Origin: Rhizobiales bacterium 32-66-11 | Lineage (GTDB): Bacteria; Pseudomonadota; Alphaproteobacteria; Rhizobiales; Xanthobacteraceae | DNA length: 43,744 nucleotides | NCBI GenBank assembly: GCA_002304505.1 | Contig: NCEH01000028.1 | Coordinates: 1-43,744 of the forward strand | Direction: 5' to 3' | Part shown: positions 37,040 to 43,744 of the stretch, in pieces | Layout of the letters: every line of letters starts with the position of its first letter | How positions within the stretch are numbered: position 1 is the first letter of the stretch | Notes under the pieces: model-generated | Told to the model about the DNA's origin: nothing | Database searches by the model: none | What the model saw: only the letters and a program-made list of their open reading frames with translations | Position numbers and translations under genes: made by a program

Positions 37040-38106
37040 ATGGAAGATCCCACGCGAACCACTTTCGGACGCTCTCCCCTCCTCTCTGAGGAGAACGGGC
37101 CCGCCGCGCCGCACCGGAAGATCATTCACGTGGACATGGATGCGTTCTACGCGTCCGTCGAACAACGGGATAATCCGGAACTATGCGGAAAGCCCCTTGC
37201 CGTCGGAGGCTCCGCCGCCCGGGGCGTCGTCGCGGCCGCGAGCTACGAGGCGCGCGCCTTCGGCGTCCATTCGGCGATGCCGTCGGTCACGGCAAAACGG
37301 AAATGCCCGGAGCTGATCTTCGTCCCGCCACGCTTCGACGTCTATCGGGCCGTCTCCGCCCAGATCCGCGAGATCTTCGCCGAGCACACCGATCTCATCG
37401 AGCCTCTCTCCCTCGACGAGGCCTATCTCGACGTCACCATCAACCACCACAGCATTCCATCTGCCACGACGGTGGCGGAAGTGATCCGGCAAGCGACCTC
37501 AATAAGCCCAATGGCCAGGCGGTGATCACACCGCGCATGGGACCTGGCTTTGTGGAAGCGCTGCCGGTGAAGAAGTTCCACGGGGTCGGGCCGGCAACAT
37601 CCGCGAAAATGGAACGGCTTGGGATTACGACCGGTGCCGAGCTGAAGGTGCAGTCGCTCGATTTCCTGCAGCAGCACTTCGGCAAATCGGGTCTCTGGTA
37701 TTACCGCATCGCCCGCGGCATCGATGAGCGGCCGGTCGAACCAAATCGACTGCGAAAGTCGATCGGCGCTGAGGACACGTTCGCCGTAGATATCTTCGAT
37801 CTGAACGTGGCTCGGCAGGAGATGAGCGCGCTCGTGGCCAAGGTCTGGCGCCATTGCGAGGGAAAAGGGATGCGCGGCCGCACCGTCACGCTCAAGGTCA
37901 AGTATGCGGATTTTCAGCAGATCACACGGAGCCGCACGGCGAGCGGCACGATAATGGCTGCCGCAGATATGGAAGGCTTGGCTGCCGATCTCCTGGAGCC
38001 GCTATTTCCCATACCCAAAGGCATCCGGCTGATTGGCGTGACCGTATCGGGCCTTGAAGACCATAACATCGATACACGAGAGCAAATCCAACTGCCGCTC
38101 TTCTAG
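37040..38106 (+). pseudogene. dinB: dinB (DNA polymerase IV) with internal deletion
   Basis: A Y-family polymerase split in two frames. The N-terminal part (37040-about 37488) has the metal site [17 protein letters not shown] and [12 protein letters not shown]. The second part, in another frame, runs [18 protein letters not shown] to the C-terminal clamp-binding motif QIQLPLF. At the junction (about 37486-37491) VAEVIRQ passes straight to ASDLNK: the roughly 25 residues normally between (ending in SAGVSYNKFLAK) are missing. So a deletion of about 70-80 nt caused loss of part of the palm and a frameshift. The product would stop at 37525. It follows the SRAP gene by 1 nt and would have been SOS-controlled. 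Confidence 0.9.
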
Positions 38107-38202
38107 GGCTTATCGCTACCGGCCCGCCGAGCCAGAGCGATCGCCCTGGCCCTGTCCATTGGTAGAATCGCCTTTTTCGCGATACCGGCGAGCCGGCAAT
38201 GT
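38107..38202. other. Short convergent gap between dinB and mucR
   Basis: About 95 nt between two convergent genes. A bidirectional terminator would be expected, but no clear hairpin with a T-run was found. Confidence 0.3.
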
Positions 38203-38685
38203 TTAAGATGCTTTGGCGCGACGGGTGGCCGGCTTCTTCGCCGGCGCCGCGGCAACCACAGCCTTTAACCGCTGCTGGCCCAAGCCCATCTTCTTGGCCA
38301 ATTCCGAGCGCGCCGCGGCATAGCTCGGCGCCACCATGGGATAATCGGAAGCGAGGCTCCACTTTGCGCGATATTGCTCCGGCGTCATGTTATAGGTGGT
38401 CCGAAGATGCCGCTTGAGCGACTTGAACTTTTTGCCGTCCTCAAGACATACGATGTAATCGGGCGTGACCGATTTCTTGATCGAGATCGCCGGCTGAGGC
38501 GGCTCTCGCAAAGTTTCCCGCTCGCTCTGACCGTTGGAAATAGCCACAAGTGCGGAATGAACACTGCCAATGAGAGCCGGGAGCTCCGCTGCCGCTACTG
38601 AGTTGTTTGTGACGAACGCGGAAACGATATCCGCGGACAATCCGAGGAAATCCACGTCGGCCGTGCTCTTGTCCTGATCGTCCAC
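38203..38685 (-). CDS. Ros/MucR-family transcriptional regulator
   Basis: A 160-residue MucR/Ros protein. The DNA-binding region is YIVCLEDGKKFKSLKRHL followed by RTTYNMTPEQYRAKWSLASD. In zinc-binding members (Ros, Brucella MucR) the ligands are Cys, Cys/Asp, His, His; here Cys, Asp and the first His are present but the second His is replaced (RTTYN for RTHYN). Similar substitutions occur in Mesorhizobium homologues that bind DNA without zinc, so function need not be lost. The C-terminus is Ala/Lys-rich. GTG 38685 has GGGAG upstream. MucR-type proteins silence A+T-rich DNA and many surface genes; here it may be a resident regulator of the repair block. Confidence 0.9.
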   Translation of the reverse strand: MDDQDKSTADVDFLGLSADIVSAFVTNNSVAAAELPALIGSVHSALVAISNGQSERETLREPPQPAISIKKSVTPDYIVCLEDGKKFKSLKRHLRTTYNMTPEQYRAKWSLASDYPMVAPSYAAARSELAKKMGLGQQRLKAVVAAAPAKKPATRRAKAS

Positions 38686-39020
38686 TTTTAACTCCCACGT
38701 CTCAAGTTCAGTGACTTTCGCCTCGGCTTATCCTTAGCAGCCGGGCCGTTCACAGGCCATTACCACGCTGACGATCAGCCACATGGCGGATGTCGCACCT
38801 CACGGCAGGGCCCGGCGTCAGAGAAATGGCTATCGGCCCCACGACGGGCCTCGCGCTCAACGATGCGAGCTTCAGTCACAAGCGAGAGCGGCCCGTCCGA
38901 CGCCCAGGGTTCTTGTCTGCACCCTCGCCTAACTCCTTGATATGAGATTCAATTTCGAGTCGGAACAAAGGCTGGCAAAGCCGCTTGTTGACTCGCGCTG
39001 GTTGCGGCGGAGTTCGGGTG
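38686..39020. other. Divergent gap between mucR and ku
   Basis: About 335 nt without a supported gene; promoters of mucR and the ku pair should lie here. No LexA box, so the ku genes do not appear to be in the SOS regulon. Confidence 0.4.
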
Positions 39021-39887
39021 ATGGCAACAGCTAGAGCCAATTGGAAGGGCTTCATCAAGGTGGGCGAACTTTCGTTCGCCGTCGCACTCTACACGGCCGC
39101 ATCGTCGTCGGAGCGCATCGCCTTCAACACGCTCAATCGGTCCACGGGCAATCGTGTCCGGCGGGAGTTCGTTGATAGCGAGACGGGCGATCCTGTCGAG
39201 CGGGAAGACCAGGTTAAGGGTTATGAGGTCGAGAACGGCGACTATGTCGTGCTCGAGCCCGACGAAGTCGCGGCCGCCATTCCCGACAGCGATAAGACTC
39301 TGAAAATTGAGGCGTTCATCCCCTGCAGCGAGATAGACGACGTCTATTTCGACAAGCCCTACTATCTCGCGCCCGACAAAATGGGCACCGACGCCTTCAA
39401 GCTGCTGCGCGATGGCATGCGGCAGGCGAAGGTGGCAGCTCTGGCACAGACTGTCCTGTTTCGCCGCGTGCGCACGGTCCTCATCCGGCCCCACGGCCAG
39501 GGCCTCATCGGTACGACGCTGAACTTCGACTACGAGGTTCGCTCGTCCAATCAGGCTTTCGATGACATGCCGGACACCAAGATCCAGGGCGAGATGCTGG
39601 ATCTCGCGAAGCACATCATCAAGACGAAGGCTGGATCGTTCGACGCCAAGGCCTTCGACGACCGCTATGAAGCGGCCGTCGCCGAATTGGTCAAGGCGAA
39701 GCTCGAAGGACGGACCTTGCCGAAGAAGAAGGCGCCGGCCCCGTCGAAGCCGAGCGACCTGCTCCAAGCCCTGCGCGAGAGCGCGGGGAAGGCGTCTGGA
39801 GGGACGAAGCGGGCGTCCTCAAAGCCGGAGGCCGCCGTGGCGCCGGGGAAGCCGAAGCGAAGCAGTCGCTCAAAGCGAGCGGCGTGA
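39021..39887 (+). CDS. Ku protein, first copy
   Basis: A 288-residue bacterial Ku. The N-terminus MATARANWKGFIKVGELSF and the inner IAFNTLNRSTGNRV and YEVENGDYVVLEPDEV patterns are typical. A basic C-terminal tail rich in Lys/Ala/Ser/Pro (from about 225) resembles the DNA- or LigD-binding tails of Ku. ATG 39021 is preferred to upstream in-frame starts. It binds DNA ends in non-homologous end joining. The second Ku gene follows after 12 nt. Bacteria with two Ku usually use them as heterodimers or under different conditions. Confidence 0.94.
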   Translation: MATARANWKGFIKVGELSFAVALYTAASSSERIAFNTLNRSTGNRVRREFVDSETGDPVEREDQVKGYEVENGDYVVLEPDEVAAAIPDSDKTLKIEAFIPCSEIDDVYFDKPYYLAPDKMGTDAFKLLRDGMRQAKVAALAQTVLFRRVRTVLIRPHGQGLIGTTLNFDYEVRSSNQAFDDMPDTKIQGEMLDLAKHIIKTKAGSFDAKAFDDRYEAAVAELVKAKLEGRTLPKKKAPAPSKPSDLLQALRESAGKASGGTKRASSKPEAAVAPGKPKRSSRSKRAA

Positions 39888-39899
39888 CGGGAGGGCTCC

Positions 39900-40709
39900 A
39901 TGGCGCTACGACCGTACTGGAAAGGCTATCTGAAGCTTTCCCTCGTCACGTGCCCCGTGCAGATGATGCCGGCGACCTCCGAGAGCGAAAAGGTTCGGTT
40001 TCACACCCTCAATCGCGAGACCCATAACCGCGTTGTCAGCCACTATGTGGATGCTGTCACGGGCAAGGAGGTTAAGGAAGAGGACGAGGTGAAGGGGTAT
40101 CAGCGCGGCGAGAACGACTACATCATCCTCGAAGACGCGGAGCTGGAAAACGTTGCCCTCGACAGCACGAAGACGATCGACATTGACGTTTTCGCGCCGC
40201 ACGATTCCGTCGAATGGATCTGGCTCGACACCCCTTACTACCTGTCGCCCAACGACCCCGTCGGCCAGGAGGCCTTTTCGGTGATCCGCGACGCCATGGC
40301 GGCGGAGAACATGGTGGGGATCTCCCGCCTCGTGATCTCGCGCCGGGAGCGCGCAGTCATGCTGGAGGCCCGCGGGAAGGGCATCGTCCTCTGGACCCTG
40401 CGCTATGGCGACGAGGTCCGTGACGAGGAGCCGTATTTCGGCGCCATCGACGATGCTCCTTCGGATTCGAAGGTGATGCCTTTGATCCAACAGCTGATCA
40501 AGAAACAGACCCACCATTGGGACAGCAAGCTGGTGGCCGATCCGGTCCAGGACAGGCTGCTGGAAATCATCGAGGCAAAGCGGACGAAGACCAAACGGTC
40601 TCCGAAAACGAAGGCCTCCGAACCCAAGGCCACGCCCAATAACGTGATCAACATCATGGATGCGCTGCGCAAATCCGTCGAAGCCGAGAACCGGCCGAGG
40701 AAGCGCTAG
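39900..40709 (+). CDS. Ku protein, second copy
   Basis: A 269-residue Ku, second of the pair. It begins [20 protein letters not shown] and has [18 protein letters not shown] and [18 protein letters not shown]. The C-terminus is basic ([18 protein letters not shown]). A GGGAGGG-like site precedes ATG 39900. It resembles the first Ku in the core but is clearly distinct, so the pair is old. Its last 56 nt overlap the end of ligD on the other strand. Confidence 0.94.
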   Translation: MALRPYWKGYLKLSLVTCPVQMMPATSESEKVRFHTLNRETHNRVVSHYVDAVTGKEVKEEDEVKGYQRGENDYIILEDAELENVALDSTKTIDIDVFAPHDSVEWIWLDTPYYLSPNDPVGQEAFSVIRDAMAAENMVGISRLVISRRERAVMLEARGKGIVLWTLRYGDEVRDEEPYFGAIDDAPSDSKVMPLIQQLIKKQTHHWDSKLVADPVQDRLLEIIEAKRTKTKRSPKTKASEPKATPNNVINIMDALRKSVEAENRPRKR

Positions 40710-43326
40710 CGCCCGGCAGAGCCGGAGGGTAGAGCAAATGGCGCATCCCCCAGCGGGCACCACGACTAACGCTCTTCTTCAAAAGCGCTGGCACGGTGCG
40801 AAGGGTGAAGCGTTTTGGATCCAGATCAGCTTTGACCTGCGCCCAGGTGAGCGGCATCGACACGGTCGCGCCCGGCCGCGCACGTGGCGAAAGCGGAGCA
40901 ACGGCCGTCGCCATGCGATCATTGCGCAGATAGTCGAGGAAGATGCGGCCGCCCCGAAGGCTCTTGGTCATCTTGATCAGATAGAGCTCCGGGTTGTCGC
41001 GCGCCATCTGCAGGCAGACATCACGCGCAAAGTCTTTGGCCTCCGGCCAGGTGAGCTTGCTGCGCTTGGCGACCGCCAGCGGGGTGACGACATGCAGGCC
41101 TTTCCCGCCAGTGGTTTTGCAGAAGCTGACGAGGCCGAGAGCCTCGAGGCGGTCGCGCATCTCCCGTGCCGCTTCGATCACATTCGAAAATGGGACATCC
41201 GGGCCTGGATCGAGATCGAAGACAAGGCGGCCTGGCAGGTCGGGGTGATGCGGCTCGCAGTTCCAGGGGTGCAGTTCGAGAGCGGCGACCTGCGCGACGG
41301 CGGCGAGGCCCTCGACGCGGTCGATCTGGAGATACGGCTTCTTGTCGCCGAAGACCGTCACCAACTCCAGGAGGTTGGAAGAGCCCGGCATGGCATGGCG
41401 CTGGAAGAACTCCTCACCGCCGATTCCGTCCGGTGCCCGAATGATCGAGCACGGCCGCCCGCGAATATGATCGATGAGCCACGGTCCCACCGCTTCGAAG
41501 TAGCGGGCAAGATCTTCCTTCGTCACTGGCTTGCCGTCATTCGCGTCCGGCCAGAGCGGTTTGTCCGGGTTTGAGATCAGCACGCCCATGATATCAACCT
41601 TGCCACGCCGGCGGGACTGCGTTGATGACGCCGGGACCGCGGGTTGAGACAGGTCTGTCTTTGTTGGCGGCGCGGGCTTCTCGGCCTCCACCTCGGCCGC
41701 AGGCTTGTCCTCGCGCAAGCCTTTGAAAGCCGCCTGCCGCACCAGTCCATCCGACGTCCAACCGGCGAACTCGATCTCGGCCACGAGCTCGGGTTTGAGC
41801 CAGACGACGCCTGCCTCCTTCTTCGGAGCGCCGATGCCGGTAAAGGGCGACTTTGAGGTCGCGAGCGCCTTCAGCTTCGGCAGCAGGGACCTGACCTTTT
41901 CCGCGCCATAGCCCGTTCCGACGCGCCCGACATAGACGAAGCTGTCCCCGCGATAGACCCCGACCAAAAGCGATCGAAACTTGCCGGCCGTCGTGGCATA
42001 AGCGCCGATCACCACCTCATGGCCTGCGCGGCACTTCGACTTTGCCCACGTATCCGTGCGGCCGGAGACATAAGGGGAATCGGCCTGCTTCGACACGATG
42101 CCCTCAAGCGACAGCCGACAGGCTGAACGCAGGACCGCTTCACCACCCGTGTCGAAATGCTCGACGAAACGCAGGCGCGCATCTTCACCGGCATCGGACA
42201 GAAGCCGCTGCAGGCGAGCCTTGCGATCGGCCAATGGCTGCGCTCGGAGATCCTCTCCGCCCTCGAAGAGAAGGTCGAAGGCGAAATAAACCAAGGCATC
42301 GGTCTTACCTTCTGAGAGGACTGCCTGCAGAGCAGCGAAATCCGGAGCACCGTTCTCGTCGAGCGCGCAGATCTCGCCGTCGATGATCACATCCGGCAGC
42401 TTTCCGGCAGCCCGGGCAATGGCCGAGTATTTGGCCGTCCAGTCCAGGCCCTTGCGGGTCTTCAGGGTCACTTTGCCGCCGAGCACCCGCATCTGGATGC
42501 GATAGCCATCGAATTTGATCTCGTGGATCCATCCTTGTCCGGAGGGTGGCCGATCGAGCACCTCGCATAGCTGCGGGGCGATGAACTCGGGTAAATCGAC
42601 AGCTGTCGGAGCGCTGAGCTTCTTCGCGCGCGCCGGTGCTTTGCGCTCCTCGGCGGCAAGACCAGTGCGACTGTCCCACACCGCGTCGGCTTCGACTTTT
42701 CCGCCCTGCATCATGAACGGTTTTGGTGTGCGGCCCTTGCCGGCGGCGATCGCATCCATGGTCCGGCCGGACGCGACCGAAGTGGCATTCTTCTCAAGGA
42801 CCGCGGCGCCGCTCTCTTCGACCGCGAACTCATCCCGGTGCTTGATCAGTAGCCAATTGGTCCGCTTGCCGCGCTCCCGGTCGTGGGCCATCCGAACCAG
42901 GACGAAGCTGCCATGCAGCCGTTCCCCATGGAGGGTAAATTTGAAATCACCCTTTGCCAGCGCTTGCTCCGGGGTTTTCGTACCCTCCGGCTCCCAATAG
43001 CCGCGGTCCCAGAGCATGACCGTGCCGCCGCCGTACTGCCCCTTGGGGATCGTCCCTTCGAAATCACCATAGTCCAGCGGGTGGTCCTCCACCTCGACGG
43101 CCAGGCGTTTGTCGTGGGGATCAAGTGACGGGCCTTTCGTGACGGCCCAGGATTTGAAGACGCCGTCGAGCTCGAGGCGCAGGTCATAGTGCAGACGGGT
43201 GGCATCGTGTTTTTGGATGACGAAGCGACGGCGGGTCGACCCGGCGACCTTCGTCTCACCGCTCGGCTCCTGCGTCCGCTCGAAGTCGCGCTTCGCCTTG
43301 TAGGTGGTGAGCTTGTCTTTCGCCAT
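40654..43326 (-). CDS. ligD: ATP-dependent DNA ligase D (LigD)
   Basis: An 890-residue three-domain LigD, the end-joining partner of Ku. The 3'-phosphoesterase domain is N-terminal ([20 protein letters not shown], about 20-180). The ligase domain has the adenylation Lys in [13 protein letters not shown] (about residue 270). The primase-like polymerase domain is C-terminal with [15 protein letters not shown] (about 703) and [15 protein letters not shown]. The start ATG 43326 is favoured over an in-frame 43371. The C-terminus is unusual: after [14 protein letters not shown], where LigD proteins usually end with a short Trp/Asp tail, it runs on about 40 residues antisense to the ku gene end. Confidence 0.94.
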   Translation of the reverse strand: MAKDKLTTYKAKRDFERTQEPSGETKVAGSTRRRFVIQKHDATRLHYDLRLELDGVFKSWAVTKGPSLDPHDKRLAVEVEDHPLDYGDFEGTIPKGQYGGGTVMLWDRGYWEPEGTKTPEQALAKGDFKFTLHGERLHGSFVLVRMAHDRERGKRTNWLLIKHRDEFAVEESGAAVLEKNATSVASGRTMDAIAAGKGRTPKPFMMQGGKVEADAVWDSRTGLAAEERKAPARAKKLSAPTAVDLPEFIAPQLCEVLDRPPSGQGWIHEIKFDGYRIQMRVLGGKVTLKTRKGLDWTAKYSAIARAAGKLPDVIIDGEICALDENGAPDFAALQAVLSEGKTDALVYFAFDLLFEGGEDLRAQPLADRKARLQRLLSDAGEDARLRFVEHFDTGGEAVLRSACRLSLEGIVSKQADSPYVSGRTDTWAKSKCRAGHEVVIGAYATTAGKFRSLLVGVYRGDSFVYVGRVGTGYGAEKVRSLLPKLKALATSKSPFTGIGAPKKEAGVVWLKPELVAEIEFAGWTSDGLVRQAAFKGLREDKPAAEVEAEKPAPPTKTDLSQPAVPASSTQSRRRGKVDIMGVLISNPDKPLWPDANDGKPVTKEDLARYFEAVGPWLIDHIRGRPCSIIRAPDGIGGEEFFQRHAMPGSSNLLELVTVFGDKKPYLQIDRVEGLAAVAQVAALELHPWNCEPHHPDLPGRLVFDLDPGPDVPFSNVIEAAREMRDRLEALGLVSFCKTTGGKGLHVVTPLAVAKRSKLTWPEAKDFARDVCLQMARDNPELYLIKMTKSLRGGRIFLDYLRNDRMATAVAPLSPRARPGATVSMPLTWAQVKADLDPKRFTLRTVPALLKKSVSRGARWGMRHLLYPPALPGASASSAGSRLRRICAAHP

Positions 43327-43377
43327 CGGAACCCTCGGACCGTGAACATGTCGCCACCCCCCAACGAACAAATGTCC

Positions 43378-43399
43378 GGCGGGAACGCATGTTCCCGCC
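43378..43399. promoter_or_regulatory. Perfect palindrome upstream of ligD
   Basis: GGCGGGAAC-GCAT-GTTCCCGCC: 9-bp arms around a 4-nt centre, 52 nt upstream of the ligD start and 46 nt downstream of the DUF1810 stop. No T-run on either side. It could be an operator for ligD, or a stem-loop ending the DUF1810 transcript. It is not a LexA box. Confidence 0.5.
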
Positions 43400-43444
43400 G
43401 TGGGCGGAGCAGTGGCAGCGGGCTCCTGCCGGCCCCTCGAAAGC

Positions 43445-43645
43445 TCACCCTTTAAGAAGGGCGAGCGTCCGCTCGTCTGGCTCTCCAGCGAAGTATCGAT
43501 CGAGGGCCGAGCGAAACAGAGAACCGCCCTCCCCTTCGGCAGCCGCGCTGAAGAGGGTCATCGAGGAGCGGAATTTCATGTCATCGGGCGATCCGAAAAT
43601 CGCATGCGCCGAACGCTCCTCAGCTGATAGGGTCGCCGCCGTAGC
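43445..43645 (-). pseudogene. DUF1810 protein fragment (C-terminal part)
   Basis: The C-terminal part of a DUF1810 family protein (normally about 140 residues): [48 protein letters not shown]. The N-terminal half with the WFVFPQ motif is absent. Upstream, at about 43646, the sequence switches to that of an IS481-like element, so the gene was cut by insertion. A chance ATG at 43684 could still start a 79-residue product. Confidence 0.75.
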
Positions 43646-43744
43646 TGTTTGATCCCGGGCTTTGATGGTGCAATCTCGACGCATGAATCGAGGGATGCGC
43701 TATGGGCCAGATTCACCACGGGAGCGCCACGACGACAGCGGCGG
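43646..43744 (+). mobile_element. Left end of an IS481-like element (partial)
   Basis: TGTTTGATCCCGGGC from 43646 is a plausible left terminal repeat (IS481-type ends begin TGT). From ATG 43702 the frame reads MGQIHHGSATTTAA and stays open to the window edge. IS481 transposases of this type begin MGQVLHGSATTT, so the match is strong though short. The right end lies outside, so the boundary and size are not confirmed. Confidence 0.65.
43702..43744 (+). CDS. IS481-family transposase, first codons (partial)
   Basis: Only the first 14 codons are in the window: MGQIHHGSATTTAA. This is the family start and precedes the helix-turn-helix. The gene runs off the right edge. Confidence 0.65.
   Translation, partial: MGQIHHGSATTTAA

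Noticed and set aside
38740..38960. LexA box in front of the ku genes
   Set aside because: Only partial GTTC-like half sites occur; none has a second half at N7.
38985..39767. Minus-strand frame opposite the first ku gene
   Set aside because: Shadow of ku; no start context and no family match.
1..43744. CRISPR arrays, tRNA or rRNA genes, replication origins
   Set aside because: No regularly spaced direct repeats, cloverleaf sequences, rRNA stretches or clustered iterons were recognised; a tRNAscan-SE and repeat search would be needed for certainty.

Overview
The window looks like an accessory region (plasmid or genomic island) of an alphaproteobacterium, most likely of the order Hyphomicrobiales. 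The reasons are two exact GAAC-N7-GAAC LexA boxes (the alphaproteobacterial SOS operator), a Ros/MucR-type regulator, an imuA-imuB-dnaE2 mutasome operon, and two Ku genes beside a three-domain LigD. Genus cannot be read from the sequence. The window starts in the right end of an IS66-like element and ends in the first codons of an IS481-like transposase. It also holds a complete IS5/IS427-like element and several broken genes, so it has been rearranged repeatedly.

Positions 1-6000 are a block of regulators: a LytS/LytTR-type two-component pair with overlapping genes, a LuxR-type quorum-sensing receptor with no synthase gene beside it, and a 953-residue winged-helix/P-loop ATPase regulator. 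Positions 6100-12830 hold a leftward cluster: an MBL-fold hydrolase (interrupted by one in-frame amber codon), a c-type cytochrome, and the small (2Fe-2S) and large (molybdopterin, Tat-exported) subunits of an isoquinoline-1-oxidoreductase-like hydroxylase. An AraC-type regulator lies on the other side of the IS5-like element, which inserted just in front of it.

Positions 12960-26400 form a CoA-dependent catabolic region: acyl-CoA dehydrogenase, NDP-forming acyl-CoA synthetase, beta-ketoadipyl-CoA-type thiolase, a fused enoyl-CoA hydratase/3-hydroxyacyl-CoA dehydrogenase, two tandem IclR regulators, the AtuA large and small proteins, and an orphan Bug/TctC solute-binding protein. Together these could take up a carboxylic acid, activate it and run a full beta-oxidation turn; the substrate is unknown. 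Remnants of a carboxymuconolactone-decarboxylase-like gene and an enoyl-CoA hydratase lie at the flanks. Positions 26400-29260 hold two short-chain dehydrogenases, a divergent AraC_N-type regulator and a LysR tail remnant.

Positions 29670-43650 are a DNA damage and repair block: small ORF-imuA-imuB-dnaE2 behind a LexA box, a GNAT protein, two divergent SRAP-family genes sharing a second LexA box (one frameshifted), a dinB gene with an out-of-frame internal deletion, mucR, ku-ku, convergent ligD, and a DUF1810 fragment cut off by the IS481-like element. The most interesting points are the undescribed 65-residue SOS-operon ORF, the clustering of inducible mutagenesis with end-joining, and the very recent-looking gene losses (amber codon, 1-nt frameshift, dinB deletion).
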